A stretch of 64,000 bases of DNA from positions 1-64,000 of the forward strand of contig JAWUXY010000083.1 of NCBI GenBank assembly GCA_034111105.1, read 5' to 3'. Positions 1 to 8,607 of the stretch are shown here, piece after piece; within the stretch, counting starts at the first letter, position 1, and the number at the start of each line of letters is the position of its first letter. The position numbers and the translations under genes are program-made. The DNA is from Bermanella sp034111105. Lineage in GTDB: Bacteria; Pseudomonadota; Gammaproteobacteria; Pseudomonadales; Oceanobacteraceae. The notes under the pieces are model-generated. The model searched no databases, was not told the origin of the DNA, and worked only from the letters and a program-made list of their open reading frames with translations.

Positions 1-138
1 TATATTTTTTAAATTTTTAATAGTGTTTAAATTATAGTTTTTAAGATGAGTGTCCTTTGTTGTCAAGCCACCCATAATAAGACATTCAAGCAATCCAATT
101 ATTGCGCAATATTAAAGACCAAAATAACAAAACGCTGG

Positions 139-158
139 ATACCCGCCTTCGCGGGTAT
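139..158. repeat. REP-like GC-rich hairpin
   Basis: Two 8-base arms, ATACCCGC (139-146) and GCGGGTAT (151-158), flank a CTTC loop. The surrounding context (ctggatacccgcc and gcgggtatgacg) matches a repeat family I know to be scattered between genes in many proteobacteria. It stands out from the AT-rich flanks. Only one copy is visible in this window. Confidence 0.7.
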
Positions 159-325
159 GACGATTTAAAGACGCTGCTATCGTGTCTACATTTTTACATT
201 ATCAACACTATGATACTCATTATCTACGCAAGCCTACTTTTAAACCAATACAAGAGTTCATTATTTAATCTCGTTTTATTATCCATGAGCGGTTTTAGGC
301 GTGTACGAACTAAAGGAGGAGTTTC

Positions 326-373
326 ATGAGAAACCAAGGAGAAACAGGTAGCTCACATACAACCCCTAATTAA
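326..373 (+). CDS. Possible 15-residue micro-ORF
   Basis: ATG at 326 lies 6 bases after an ideal Shine-Dalgarno AAGGAGG (313-319), and the frame runs 15 codons (MRNQGETGSSHTTPN) to TAA. The ribosome site is stronger than that of most real genes in the window, which is why it is listed. There is no homology argument. It may be a leader peptide, a small protein, or the start of a gene that has been lost. No larger gene follows on the plus strand, so a leader role is doubtful. Confidence 0.25.
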   Translation: MRNQGETGSSHTTPN

Positions 374-472
374 ACATTTTCATTCCTGAATGATTTTTTT
401 TCGAATTGGCTAAGGTCAGTTGGGCAGGGTTAAACGGGGAAAATTAATATTACTAAATAAGTCATAACACTT

Positions 473-505
473 GATTACTCCCATATACAAAGATGGGGAG
501 TAATC
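473..505. terminator. Inverted repeat near the DUF2157-like gene's 3' end
   Basis: GATTACTCCC (473-482) pairs with GGGAGTAATC (496-505) around a 13-base loop. It lies just past the 3' end of the leftward membrane-protein gene (stop at 548) and could end that transcript. There is no clear T-tract on either side, so its efficiency is uncertain. Confidence 0.45.
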
Positions 506-547
506 TTGGTTTAACCAAAATAATGACGTTATTTATTCAATATTTTA

Positions 548-1576
548 TTATGTTCTTGATTCAAGTAATTCTCTTAAAGCAAGCGGCAGTATTGCCCGTG
601 CTTTTTGCGTCATCGTTTTCTCGTGTTTTTGCCAAAGCACACCCAGATACACAATCGCCAATCCGATAATGGTTAATGCGATTGGAAACAACACGCTATC
701 TTTGAATACATCCGCGGCTAAATATCCAAGATAACCGCAGCATCCTAGTGCACCAAATATCACAAACACTCTGCGCACTAATAATACACCGATGCCAATC
801 ATTGAAAGATTAATACAGAAGTAAAAGAATTTTGAAAGTTCGTTGTTAGAGCTTTGAGAAGAGAGTCCGCCCCAAAATGCAATCACACCAAAAATATAAA
901 TCCAAAATGCATAATCCGCTTTACCGCGCGACCTTACGTCTATCCAAAACGCAAGCCCTATCATTAACAGACCAAAGTAGAGCGAAACAAGCTTACGTAA
1001 TTGCCATGTTAAATCACCACCATCAAGCATAGTGGCAACATCCATTGTCATGTACCAAAGTGTGACGGCAATAGGCATGATTAAAAATGGGTATTTATAT
1101 TTCCACGCAATGATAGCCCCAACCGCTAGCGTCCCCAGTTCCATGTATAACCAGTGCCACGCTATGTACCGATGATAATCCCGATACACTTCGCCATCGG
1201 GCCAAATACCTAACCACTGCTGTAAGCCATATATGAATAATGGCGTTAAACACACAACAAACGTTGCGCAAATTCCGGCTGGGATATTTAAGTTTTTAGC
1301 CGCAAACGTATTGGTTATTTTAATACCGACCAACGCATAAAGCGCCGATATAAAAACAATGCCCGCACCGCCAAACGACTCCCACCCTAGGTTCATGAAC
1401 AATGTCATTGCACCGATGGCAATTAACCCACCGAAATAGTACAAAACATGGGTGAATGTAAAATGGGGTTCATCAAGTGATTGTGACTGAAAGAAATCAA
1501 ACAATGAGTTGGCCTGATCACTCGTGATGATCTTTGCTTCTACTGCGTCATTTAACCGACTTTTTGTTATTTTCAT
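548..1576 (-). CDS. Multi-pass membrane protein, DUF2157-like
   Basis: A 342-residue protein dominated by about nine or ten hydrophobic segments after a short polar N-terminus (about residues 1-35). That N-terminus, with an 'ITSDQANSLFDFF'-type helix, resembles the start of DUF2157 membrane proteins, in which a small helical domain precedes the membrane core. No catalytic motif is visible. It ends in a short basic tail, and the gene stands alone with non-coding DNA on both sides. I infer an inner-membrane protein of unknown function. The DUF2157 link is by resemblance only. Confidence 0.7.
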   Translation of the reverse strand: MKITKSRLNDAVEAKIITSDQANSLFDFFQSQSLDEPHFTFTHVLYYFGGLIAIGAMTLFMNLGWESFGGAGIVFISALYALVGIKITNTFAAKNLNIPAGICATFVVCLTPLFIYGLQQWLGIWPDGEVYRDYHRYIAWHWLYMELGTLAVGAIIAWKYKYPFLIMPIAVTLWYMTMDVATMLDGGDLTWQLRKLVSLYFGLLMIGLAFWIDVRSRGKADYAFWIYIFGVIAFWGGLSSQSSNNELSKFFYFCINLSMIGIGVLLVRRVFVIFGALGCCGYLGYLAADVFKDSVLFPIALTIIGLAIVYLGVLWQKHEKTMTQKARAILPLALRELLESRT

Positions 1577-2246
1577 AATTTATTTACACATAACAGTTTA
1601 TTCTTTGTCACATAATCAAATAATATATTGCGTGGTTACGTGACTCGTTTTATTAGGCGTGTTCGCCCGATACGTTCTTAAGTTCCAACTATCATGAGGG
1701 ACACAGTACGTTTTGGCAAATGTGTTCTTATTGTTTACGCCCTAATACAACACTTGTATCTATGTCAGTTTTTAATTTTATACCGTATTTTAATCCCATA
1801 CTTTCTTATTATATTTTAGATATAAACGATCTGTTTCCGTAAAAAGCATCATATGGCGACACATTATATTGTGTCAGTCCCATGACTGGTTTTTACAGTG
1901 TATTTATCATGCAAAATATTAATTTAAGATTTGAATCAAGCGATATTTATGTGATCAGTTAAGCTTTAATCGGGCGCGGGGCACCCTCGTACAATAATGT
2001 ATTCTACTTACAGCAGTTCCCTGCTTTGGGTTCGGGTATTTTATGGCATTCGTCGTTTTCATAAAATACTGTCATGGTTTCGGGGGGCGTTAATAACCGA
2101 ATTCTGGGCAGGTGATTGCAGAATATAAAATAATGTCAGCCATTTTCACCTTCTAATATTTTAAAATAGTGATAATACTTCGTCGTACAATCAAATCAAA
2201 TCAAATCACATCACATCACATCACATCACATCACATCAGTATCGAA
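1577..2246. other. Long intergenic region with palindromes
   Basis: About 670 bases without a supportable gene. It contains two adjacent small hairpins (GACACA/TGTGTC at 1858-1875 and CAGTC/GACTG at 1875-1888), a 9-bp inverted repeat TATTTTATG/CATAAAATA (2037-2045 and 2060-2068), and the pentanucleotide array at 2189-2238. The upstream part must hold the promoter of the leftward membrane-protein gene. I found no tRNA-like or protein-like signal in either direction. Confidence 0.6.
2189..2238. repeat. Pentanucleotide tandem repeat (about 10 copies)
   Basis: Three units of ATCAA followed by about six of ATCAC and a partial unit, almost perfect within each block. It ends 9 bases before the 3' end of the CoA-transferase gene. 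A short, pure tandem array of this kind is prone to slippage and length variation. Being outside the coding frame, it would change spacing rather than protein sequence. Confidence 0.9.
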
Positions 2247-3413
2247 TCACAACCCAAACTGCGCAAACACTTCATCATCATGCTCCCCTAATAAAGGCGG
2301 CGGGCGTTTGTATGCTACTGGCGTGCGCGATAATTTAATGGGGTTACCCGGTAAGGTTAAATCTTTATTTAAGGGGTGGGGAATATTCACGCGCATATCG
2401 CGGGCAATTATTTGAGGGTCGTTAAACACTTCGTCTATGTTGTTAATGGGCCCAGCGGGCACTTGTGCTTGTTCGAATAAGGCCAGCCATTCATCGCGGG
2501 ATTTCGATAACATTTGCCCTTGTAAAATGGAAACTAATTGATTTCGATTTTTTACCCGCTGCGGGTTTGTGCTGTAGTCTGGGTGATCCGCTAATGCTGC
2601 AAGACCAATCACGTTGCAATAGCGTTTGAATTGGTCGTCGTTACCCACCGCCACAATGCAGTGGCCATCGCTGGTGGCAAAGGTTTGGTACGGCACAATA
2701 TTAGGGTGCGAGTTGCCTAATTTTTGGGGCACCTGCCCGCCCACTAAATAATTGGTGGCTTGGTTAGCAAGGGTCGCCGCTGTGACATCTAGTAAGGCGA
2801 GATCAATGTATTGGCCTAAGCCAGATTTTTCTCGCTCGGCCAAACTTGCGAGTATGCCCACGCTGGCGTACAAACCTGTCATAACATCGGTTAATGCCAC
2901 GCCTATTTTTTGTGGTTCGCGTTCTGGTTCACCCGTTACGCTCATTAGGCCGCCCATGGCTTGCACTAAAAAGTCGTAACCTGGGCGATTTTTGTAAGGG
3001 CCGGTTTGGCCAAAACCAGTAATTGAACAATAAATCAATTTGGGGTTAAGCGCGGATAACGTGGCGTAGTCCAGCGAGTATTGCGCGGCACCACCGGTTT
3101 TAAAATTTTCGATCACTATGTCGCATTGCTGCGCCAATTTATGCACTTGCTGCTGCCCTTTTGGCGTGGTGATATCAATACACACGGATTGCTTGCCGCG
3201 ATTGGCCGCCATAAAGTAAGCCGACTCGCTGCTGTCTTGGCCATTATCGTTTGGCATGTAAGGCGGCCCCCAGCGACGGGTATCGTCGCCAACATTGGGG
3301 CGTTCAACTTTGATCACCTGCGCGCCAAAATCCGCCAAGATTTGGCTCGCCCAAGGGCCAGCCAAAATACGCGACAAATCCAATACTTTTAAGTGGCCCA
3401 GTGCACTTGCCAT
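2247..3413 (-). CDS. Class III (CaiB/BaiF) CoA-transferase, probably for glutarate
   Basis: A 388-residue member of the formyl-CoA transferase/CaiB family. The N-terminal Rossmann part starts 'LKVLDLSRILAGPWA', and the catalytic aspartate is D176 in the 'LTDVMTG' block, the usual place for the residue that carries the acyl-CoA intermediate. It lies 15 bases downstream of a glutaryl-CoA dehydrogenase gene in the same direction. In Pseudomonas and in mammals a class III transferase activates glutarate with succinyl-CoA to feed that dehydrogenase. I infer that role here from the pairing. The family alone would also allow other dicarboxylic or hydroxy acids. Confidence 0.88.
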   Translation of the reverse strand: MASALGHLKVLDLSRILAGPWASQILADFGAQVIKVERPNVGDDTRRWGPPYMPNDNGQDSSESAYFMAANRGKQSVCIDITTPKGQQQVHKLAQQCDIVIENFKTGGAAQYSLDYATLSALNPKLIYCSITGFGQTGPYKNRPGYDFLVQAMGGLMSVTGEPEREPQKIGVALTDVMTGLYASVGILASLAEREKSGLGQYIDLALLDVTAATLANQATNYLVGGQVPQKLGNSHPNIVPYQTFATSDGHCIVAVGNDDQFKRYCNVIGLAALADHPDYSTNPQRVKNRNQLVSILQGQMLSKSRDEWLALFEQAQVPAGPINNIDEVFNDPQIIARDMRVNIPHPLNKDLTLPGNPIKLSRTPVAYKRPPPLLGEHDDEVFAQFGL

Positions 3414-3428
3414 AAACGTTCCTTTATC

Positions 3429-4613
3429 TTAAAAAGCAGGGATATCGGTTTGGCTGCGACCCAGAATCAAGCCGTGTATGTCATAGGTGCCTTCGTAGGT
3501 GTTGACCACTTCAAGGTTCATCATGTGGCGCATAATGGGGTATTCATCACTGATGCCATTACCGCCTAACATGTCGCGGGCCATTCGAGCGATGTCTAAC
3601 GACTTGCCACACGAGTTGCGTTTAATTAACGAAATTAACTCAGGTGAAATGTTACCACTGTCCATTAATTGCCCGGCACGATGGCAAGCCACTAAACCTA
3701 AGCTGATTTCCGTTTGCATGTTGGCCAGTTTGGTTTGCACTAATTGCGTCGCCGCTAATGGGCGACCAAATTGTTTGCGCGCTAGGGTGTAATCCCGTGC
3801 GGTTAACCAACAGGTTTCTGCCGCGCCTAATGCGCCCCATGCAATGCCATAGCGGGCGTTATTCAAACAGGAGAACGGGCCTTTTAAACCGCTTACATTG
3901 GGCAGTATTTGCGTGTCATTGACCGCTACATTGTCCATCACAATTTCACCGGTTATGGATGCACGCAATGCCAACTTGCCTTCAATTTTTGGGGTGGTTA
4001 AACCCGGCATGCCTTTTTCTAAAATAAAACCCCGAATTTTGCCGTCTTCGGTTTTGGCCCACACCACAAACACATCGGCAATTGGGCTGTTGGTGATCCA
4101 CATTTTGCTGCCGTTTAAAACGTAACCACCATCTACTTTTTTCGCTCGGCTTAACATACCGTTAGGGTCTGAGCCATGATCGGGCTCGGTTAAACCAAAA
4201 CAACCAATCCATTCGCCACTGGCCATTTTAGGCAGATACTTTTCGCGCTGTGCTTCGCTGCCAAAGGCATAAATAGGGTACATAACCAATGACGATTGCA
4301 CGCTCATCATTGAGCGATAGCCTGAATCGACTTTTTCGATTTCACGGGCAATGAGGCCATAACTAATGTAATCGACGCCTGCGCAGTCGTAACCTTTAAT
4401 AGTGGAGCCTAGTAGCCCCATGCTGCCCATTTCTTTAAATATATTTATATCGGTTTCTTCTGCCCGATACGCCTGCTGCACACGGGGTAATAAGGTTTTT
4501 TGCGCATACTGGCGCGCACTGTCCCGTGCCATGCGTTGCTCATCGTTGAGCATGTTTTCGATTAAAAACGGGTCTTGCCAATCAATTTTTTGCCAAGTGG
4601 TCACGTGACTCAT
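3429..4613 (-). CDS. gcdH: Glutaryl-CoA dehydrogenase
   Basis: A 394-residue acyl-CoA dehydrogenase. It has the family's FAD/substrate blocks ('CFGLTEPDHGSDP', 'WITNSPIADVFVVWAK') and the glutaryl-CoA dehydrogenase ending 'NTYEGTYDIHGLILGR', in which E374 is the expected catalytic base. The enzyme oxidatively decarboxylates glutaryl-CoA to crotonyl-CoA in the catabolism of lysine, tryptophan and glutarate, passing electrons to ETF. Start ATG at 4613 is preceded by a reasonable ribosome site (AGGAG in the minus strand). It is the first gene of a two-gene unit with the CoA-transferase and is divergent from a LysR regulator. Confidence 0.95.
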   Translation of the reverse strand: MSHVTTWQKIDWQDPFLIENMLNDEQRMARDSARQYAQKTLLPRVQQAYRAEETDINIFKEMGSMGLLGSTIKGYDCAGVDYISYGLIAREIEKVDSGYRSMMSVQSSLVMYPIYAFGSEAQREKYLPKMASGEWIGCFGLTEPDHGSDPNGMLSRAKKVDGGYVLNGSKMWITNSPIADVFVVWAKTEDGKIRGFILEKGMPGLTTPKIEGKLALRASITGEIVMDNVAVNDTQILPNVSGLKGPFSCLNNARYGIAWGALGAAETCWLTARDYTLARKQFGRPLAATQLVQTKLANMQTEISLGLVACHRAGQLMDSGNISPELISLIKRNSCGKSLDIARMARDMLGGNGISDEYPIMRHMMNLEVVNTYEGTYDIHGLILGRSQTDIPAF

Positions 4614-4686
4614 GAAGTTCTCCTAATCAACCTGTTCAATTTAGCAAAGATTCACTATAAAAATAAAATATATGATTTATATGTAA

Positions 4687-4709
4687 TTGATATATTATTT
4701 ATATATCAA
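4687..4709. promoter_or_regulatory. Candidate LysR operator between gcdH and its regulator
   Basis: A perfect inverted repeat with 9-base arms and a 5-base spacer, TTGATATAT (4687-4695) and ATATATCAA (4701-4709), placed in the divergent intergenic region 22 bases before the LysR gene start. Its size and location fit a LysR recognition site (T-N11-A type). Function is inferred. Confidence 0.65.
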
Positions 4710-4730
4710 AATAATCATGATGAGCGTCCC

Positions 4731-5600
4731 ATGGATCTTCGCAAATTAGAGATTTTTGTGAGCGTGGCTCAACACTTAAGCTTTAGCCAAGCCGCCCTTG
4801 CGCTGCACATGGCTCAGCCCGCGGTGAGTATTGCCATTCGCAAACTAGAAGACGAATTCAATACGGTATTGTTCGAACGAAATAACCGCACCATACAGCT
4901 CACCAGTGAGGGCCAGCTGGCCCTTGATAAAGCCAAAGCGATTTTGCAGCAGGTCAATGAGCTCAGTACCAGTATGAGTAAGCTTGATGGTATTTTACGT
5001 GGGGAATTAAGCATTGCTTGCCCATCGATGCTGGGCACTTATTTTTTTCCTGATGTACTGGGGGCGTTTTTAGGTGAGCACACAGGGTTAACGGCGTCGA
5101 TCAACCAAGCAGGGACACAAAAAATTCCCAACATGATTCTACAAGACGAGGTAGAGCTGGGTGTGATTAATCAAACCAGTTATCACCCTGACTTAGAAGT
5201 GATTCCCTTGGTGACACAAAAAATTGTGTTATGCGTCAACGAGCAACACCCGCTTAATCAACAAAAGCGGGTTCACATCAAGCAGTTACACGATGTGCCT
5301 ATGGTGCTTTACCAAAATGATTATTTTATTCGCCAGCAATTTGATAGCCAATGTCTTGCTCATAACATACAACCCGACATTCGCATGCAATCTAATTTTT
5401 TGCCGTTGCTCACTAGCATGGTGAAAAACAACTTTGCCGCCACCGTGGGGCTTGAAATGATGCCACAACAAGAGCCTGGCATGGTCGGGCTTGAGTTATC
5501 ACCCAAGATTGAATTAAACATGATGCTGGCATGGCGCAAAGGGCGTTTAATTTCACGGGCCAATAAGGTGTTTATTGAATGGTTAAAGGCGCGAGGTTGA
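4731..5600 (+). CDS. LysR-family regulator of the glutarate genes
   Basis: A 289-residue LysR regulator. The N-terminal winged helix-turn-helix is 'MDLRKLEIFVSVAQHLSFSQ' followed by 'QPAVSIAIRKLEDE', and a periplasmic-binding-like effector domain fills the rest. An open frame extends upstream to 4575, but homology to the family begins at ATG 4731, and the extra 52 codons overlap the divergent gcdH gene, so 4731 is chosen. It is divergent from gcdH and the CoA-transferase, the same layout as GcdR/GcdH in pseudomonads, so it probably activates them in response to glutarate or a related acyl compound. Confidence 0.88.
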   Translation: MDLRKLEIFVSVAQHLSFSQAALALHMAQPAVSIAIRKLEDEFNTVLFERNNRTIQLTSEGQLALDKAKAILQQVNELSTSMSKLDGILRGELSIACPSMLGTYFFPDVLGAFLGEHTGLTASINQAGTQKIPNMILQDEVELGVINQTSYHPDLEVIPLVTQKIVLCVNEQHPLNQQKRVHIKQLHDVPMVLYQNDYFIRQQFDSQCLAHNIQPDIRMQSNFLPLLTSMVKNNFAATVGLEMMPQQEPGMVGLELSPKIELNMMLAWRKGRLISRANKVFIEWLKARG

Positions 5601-5635
5601 TGTTTGTATTATAGAGAAATGCATCAACGTAAAAG

Positions 5636-5995
5636 CTAACCTCGATGTATGCGCTGTTCGATATGATCCATAAGCACTGGGTCCATGTACATTTCAAACG
5701 TGGCTGAGGCGGTTTTAACGGCAATGGCCACCAATAAACCTGTAAACATAATGCCAAACCAGGCAATGATAATAGACATGGCTTTCGATCGTTTATGGGT
5801 TGGGCGTATGTCCCCATAACCCACGGTTAGTGCTGTAATGTAAGCCCAATACAATGCGTCAAACGGCTTCCATTTTTCTATTCGCCCGACGATTAAGCCC
5901 AGCCCAGAAATCAAAACACACAAAACCGATAATATCGGCGCGCTTAAAAAGACGCCCCAAAAGAACAATTGAAAAAATGTAAGTGAAAAATCCAT
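5636..5995 (-). CDS. Two-helix potassium-channel protein
   Basis: A 119-residue protein with a hydrophobic helix at about residues 10-36, a pore loop carrying the K+ selectivity filter TVGYGD (57-62), and a second helix at about 72-94. This is the minimal KcsA-type pore module (Ion_trans_2 family), which works as a tetramer in the inner membrane. It has only a short C-terminal tail and no RCK/TrkA-N regulatory domain. It lies tail to tail with the LysR gene, with an independent promoter upstream of 5995. Confidence 0.88.
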   Translation of the reverse strand: MDFSLTFFQLFFWGVFLSAPILSVLCVLISGLGLIVGRIEKWKPFDALYWAYITALTVGYGDIRPTHKRSKAMSIIIAWFGIMFTGLLVAIAVKTASATFEMYMDPVLMDHIEQRIHRG

Positions 5996-6119
5996 AACTC
6001 ACGCACTGGTTATTAATATCGAGGGTGCCGCTATCACGGTCGTGTTTTACATCTTACACCAAGAATGTTGCGGGTTATAGAATTTGCTAGGCTGATACAC
6101 AGAGTGTGGATAAACGGTG

Positions 6120-6153
6120 GTTAAGAAGCGCAGGCGTCTCTGCGCTTCTTAAC
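6120..6153. terminator. Perfect 14-bp hairpin
   Basis: GTTAAGAAGCGCAG (6120-6133) and CTGCGCTTCTTAAC (6140-6153) form a perfect 14-bp stem with a 6-base loop, immediately after the stop codon of the leftward NTF2-like gene. It is strong as a structure, but the strand leaving the stem lacks a T-tract, so it may be a terminator of modest strength or an mRNA-stabilising 3' hairpin. Confidence 0.6.
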
Positions 6154-6154
6154 G

Positions 6155-6544
6155 TTATAATGCTGATAAATCTGCAAAGACAAGATAATCGGTAATCTTG
6201 TTATTTTCTATTTCTAAAAATGTAGAAAAAACCACAGAATGCTCTGTGCTATTTAAACGCACATAATCAACATGGCCAAAGCACGTAATTTTATCCACAG
6301 ACTTGCCATCTTTGAAGATAGTCTGAGAAAAAACATCTTCAATCGTATGTCGCATTGAATCAATGCTACTAAAGAAATCTCGATTGGCATCTAAGATGAT
6401 TGATTTATTGGTTTCTGCTGGGTAATTACCAATTCTAAAACGAGTATTTTCAGCAAGCTTATCGCCTAGGTAGTCGACGTTTTTAGCGTCTACGGCTTGA
6501 TAAAGTTCTGTTACTAATTGCTGCACGTGTTGTTGGTTCATCAT
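6155..6544 (-). CDS. SnoaL/NTF2-like small protein
   Basis: A 129-residue protein with the NTF2-like (SnoaL) cone fold pattern: an N-terminal helix ('VQQLVTELYQAVDAKNVDYL') followed by alternating strands ending in 'SVVFSTFLEIENNKITDYLVFADLSAL'. Members are small enzymes or ligand-binding proteins. No catalytic pair can be assigned by eye. It follows a VOC protein on the same strand after 43 bases and is probably co-transcribed with it, both facing away from a LysR gene that likely controls them. Confidence 0.75.
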   Translation of the reverse strand: MMNQQHVQQLVTELYQAVDAKNVDYLGDKLAENTRFRIGNYPAETNKSIILDANRDFFSSIDSMRHTIEDVFSQTIFKDGKSVDKITCFGHVDYVRLNSTEHSVVFSTFLEIENNKITDYLVFADLSAL

Positions 6545-6587
6545 CTTTACTCTTTTATTAAAATGAATGGTTTATGTGAATTGTCAT

Positions 6588-7049
6588 TTAACGTTTTCTT
6601 AAAATTTCACCACTTTCACCGCCGTACATATTTTTTTCTTGGGGTTTGTCGCTGCTGTATTCTAAAAATTCAAATTGAAAACCCGCAGGGTCATTGTAAT
6701 AAACGGTTTTTCTATAAGGGTGCTCGCGCCCAGTGATATCGACTGTGAATCCTCTAGCGCTCAGCCTTGCAATCACACCGCTCAAGTCATCGACCACAAA
6801 CCCTAAATGGGCTACGCCTGCTTGCACACTGCGCACGTCGCGAATGTCACCTTGTGCGTTATCGTTAAGTGTCAGGTAATAGTCGTCATCACCCACGTGC
6901 AACCAATGTCTGTGCACCTGGGCCTCACCTTTACCCCAAACCATGTCCCCTTCACCACGAACTTTCCAGTGGGGAAAAGCCGTTAACAAAAAGTCCAATG
7001 TGGGCTGAATGTCATTCATAACTAAGTTGGCGTGCTCTAATCGAACCAT
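6588..7049 (-). CDS. VOC-family (glyoxalase/dioxygenase-fold) protein
   Basis: A 153-residue vicinal-oxygen-chelate protein with two beta-alpha-beta-beta-beta modules. Likely metal ligands are the His in 'RLEHANLVM', the His in 'VAHLGFVVDD' and the Glu in 'FQFEFLEY', the standard positions for a glyoxalase I-like or extradiol-like site. The substrate is unknown. The start at 7049 has a modest ribosome site. It is divergent from the LysR gene at 7182, with a palindromic operator between them. Confidence 0.82.
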   Translation of the reverse strand: MVRLEHANLVMNDIQPTLDFLLTAFPHWKVRGEGDMVWGKGEAQVHRHWLHVGDDDYYLTLNDNAQGDIRDVRSVQAGVAHLGFVVDDLSGVIARLSARGFTVDITGREHPYRKTVYYNDPAGFQFEFLEYSSDKPQEKNMYGGESGEILRKR

Positions 7050-7126
7050 GATGCTGTCTCCTGTGTTCTGATGTGTTTACTGTAGGTTTAATGTCAAAAC
7101 AGAACAATATGGCTTTATGTAGTTAC

Positions 7127-7149
7127 TTTGTTGAGTTATTCTCAACAAA
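7127..7149. promoter_or_regulatory. Candidate LysR operator
   Basis: Perfect inverted repeat TTTGTTGAG (7127-7135), spacer TTATT, CTCAACAAA (7141-7149). It contains TTGAG-N5-CTCAA, a textbook LysR box. It lies in the 132-base gap between the divergent VOC and LysR genes, so the LysR protein probably controls both itself and the VOC/SnoaL pair. Confidence 0.75.
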
Positions 7150-7181
7150 TAAGGTATTTATAATGTGAAAGGAGCCTATTG

Positions 7182-8114
7182 ATGGAAAGCTTTAATGCCA
7201 TACCTATCTTTATTGCGGTGGCGGATCATGGGGGGTTTTCCAGTGCAGCAAAGATTTTGGGTATTTCGAAATCGGCCATCAGCAAGCGTATTTCATTATT
7301 AGAAGAGCAACTGGGTGCCCGCCTATTTCATCGCACAACGCGCAAGCTCAGCCTTACCGAAGCCGGTGAACGTTTTTATGAATACGCAGCACGGGCCAAC
7401 CGAGCTGCACAACAAGCAGAAGATGCCGTTTATGAATTACAAGGGGAACCAAGAGGCACATTAAAAATTCAATTGCCCATGACACTGGGGCAAATGCATA
7501 TTGCGCCGCTGATTCCTGCATTTTTACAGCGTTACCCCAATCTGCAAATCGATATAATAATGGATGACAGCCACATTAATTTAGTCGAGCAAGGGTTCGA
7601 CATGGCCGTGCGAGCCGGTGACTTACCAGATTCCAATTTAATTGCTCGGCCCCTTGCACCGTTGCGCAGTGTGGTGTGCGTCGCACCTCGTTATTTAGCG
7701 GCATTTAAAAACGAGCACAAACAAATACTTGATCAACCACAACAATTAGAACTCGCCAATTGCCTTGTATACAGTTATTCGACGAATGGGGATATTTGGC
7801 AATTTGATTCATGTAAAGACAAAACCAAAAGCCATAAAATAAAAGTGAGTGGTAACTATCGAGTCAACAACAGTGCTGCGTTAAAACAAGCCTTAATTGC
7901 AGGGATGGGGGTGGGCCGCCTACCTACTTTCATTGTGGGCGACGCCATTAAAACTGGCGAACTGATTCCGTTATTTTCAGATTACGCCATGCCAAGCAAA
8001 ACCCTTTACGCTATTTACCCAGAGCGTCATTATTTGCCCACAAAAGTGCGCGCGTTTTTAGATTATTTAATTGAAAACCTAGGCCAAGAGAGGCCTTACT
8101 GGGATGACTTTTAA
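7182..8114 (+). CDS. LysR-family regulator
   Basis: A 310-residue LysR regulator with N-terminal HTH ('FSSAAKILGISKSAISKRISLLEEQLG', read in two parts) and a substrate-binding domain of the CrgA/DmlR type. A TTG three bases upstream extends the frame, but ATG 7182 sits 7 bases after GAAAGGAG and is preferred. The effector is unknown. Its neighbours (divergent VOC and SnoaL genes) are the probable targets. Confidence 0.9.
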   Translation: MESFNAIPIFIAVADHGGFSSAAKILGISKSAISKRISLLEEQLGARLFHRTTRKLSLTEAGERFYEYAARANRAAQQAEDAVYELQGEPRGTLKIQLPMTLGQMHIAPLIPAFLQRYPNLQIDIIMDDSHINLVEQGFDMAVRAGDLPDSNLIARPLAPLRSVVCVAPRYLAAFKNEHKQILDQPQQLELANCLVYSYSTNGDIWQFDSCKDKTKSHKIKVSGNYRVNNSAALKQALIAGMGVGRLPTFIVGDAIKTGELIPLFSDYAMPSKTLYAIYPERHYLPTKVRAFLDYLIENLGQERPYWDDF

Positions 8115-8156
8115 TCATCTAACATGGCAGTTAAGCCTTATGCCAGCGATTTAAAA

Positions 8157-8561
8157 TCAGTGCCCTGATACGTCTTGGTGCTGCACAATATCGATTCGGA
8201 AACCGGCTGGGTCTTTTAGCATGAAGTGTATTTGGCCCCATGTTTCTTCTTTTAGGTTCATTGCAAAATTAAGAGCCATTTTTTGCGCCTCAGCATACGC
8301 AAGGGCTGCATCTTTCACTTCTAATGAAATAACAAAGCCATCAGGGGACATGACAGCGTGTAAAAAATCAGGCTGCGTTTGGTGTTCCGGTAATAAGAAG
8401 CCAAGCTGAATGCCTGTACTGGGTGACACAAGATGCAGATAAAAACTGGGATCATAAAAGACCGCATTAAAACCAAACACATCTTCGTAAAATTGCTTCA
8501 CAACCTCTAAATTTGAGGTCACCATAACAGGGAACATTGCATCTATTTCTATCATTATCAT
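8157..8561 (-). CDS. VOC-family protein
   Basis: A 134-residue VOC-fold protein ('MFPVMVTSNLEVVKQFYEDVFGF' start split over the first strand and helix, and 'LKDPAGFRIDIVQH' end). It resembles the glyoxalase/bleomycin-resistance subgroup with one beta-alpha-beta-beta-beta pair. The first-strand metal ligand is not obvious, so catalytic activity is uncertain. The start may be ATG 8561 or 8555. It follows an AraC regulator gene on the same strand after 46 bases. Confidence 0.78.
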   Translation of the reverse strand: MIMIEIDAMFPVMVTSNLEVVKQFYEDVFGFNAVFYDPSFYLHLVSPSTGIQLGFLLPEHQTQPDFLHAVMSPDGFVISLEVKDAALAYAEAQKMALNFAMNLKEETWGQIHFMLKDPAGFRIDIVQHQDVSGH

Positions 8562-8607
8562 TTCTCCATCGCATTAGCTTATGAAAAACGATAATAGACG
8601 GGTCGAT

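Larger units (their letters stand above)
1..547. other. Non-coding left edge with hairpins
   Basis: No convincing protein gene is visible here. The stretch holds a GC-rich REP-like hairpin (139-158), a 15-codon micro-ORF behind a very strong ribosome binding site (326-373), and a terminator-like inverted repeat (473-505), each listed separately. A 75-codon open frame at 102-329 is low complexity, spans the REP hairpin and has no family resemblance, so I do not call it. The region could be the tail of an intergenic space whose left gene lies outside the window. Confidence 0.6.

Noticed and set aside
102..329. 75-codon open frame at the left edge
   Set aside because: Reads through the REP hairpin, no ribosome site, no family-like segments.
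3081..3392. 103-codon frame antisense to the CoA-transferase
   Set aside because: Antisense shadow with no supporting signal.
4575..4730. N-terminal extension of the glutarate LysR gene
   Set aside because: Overlaps gcdH and the operator; homology begins at ATG 4731.
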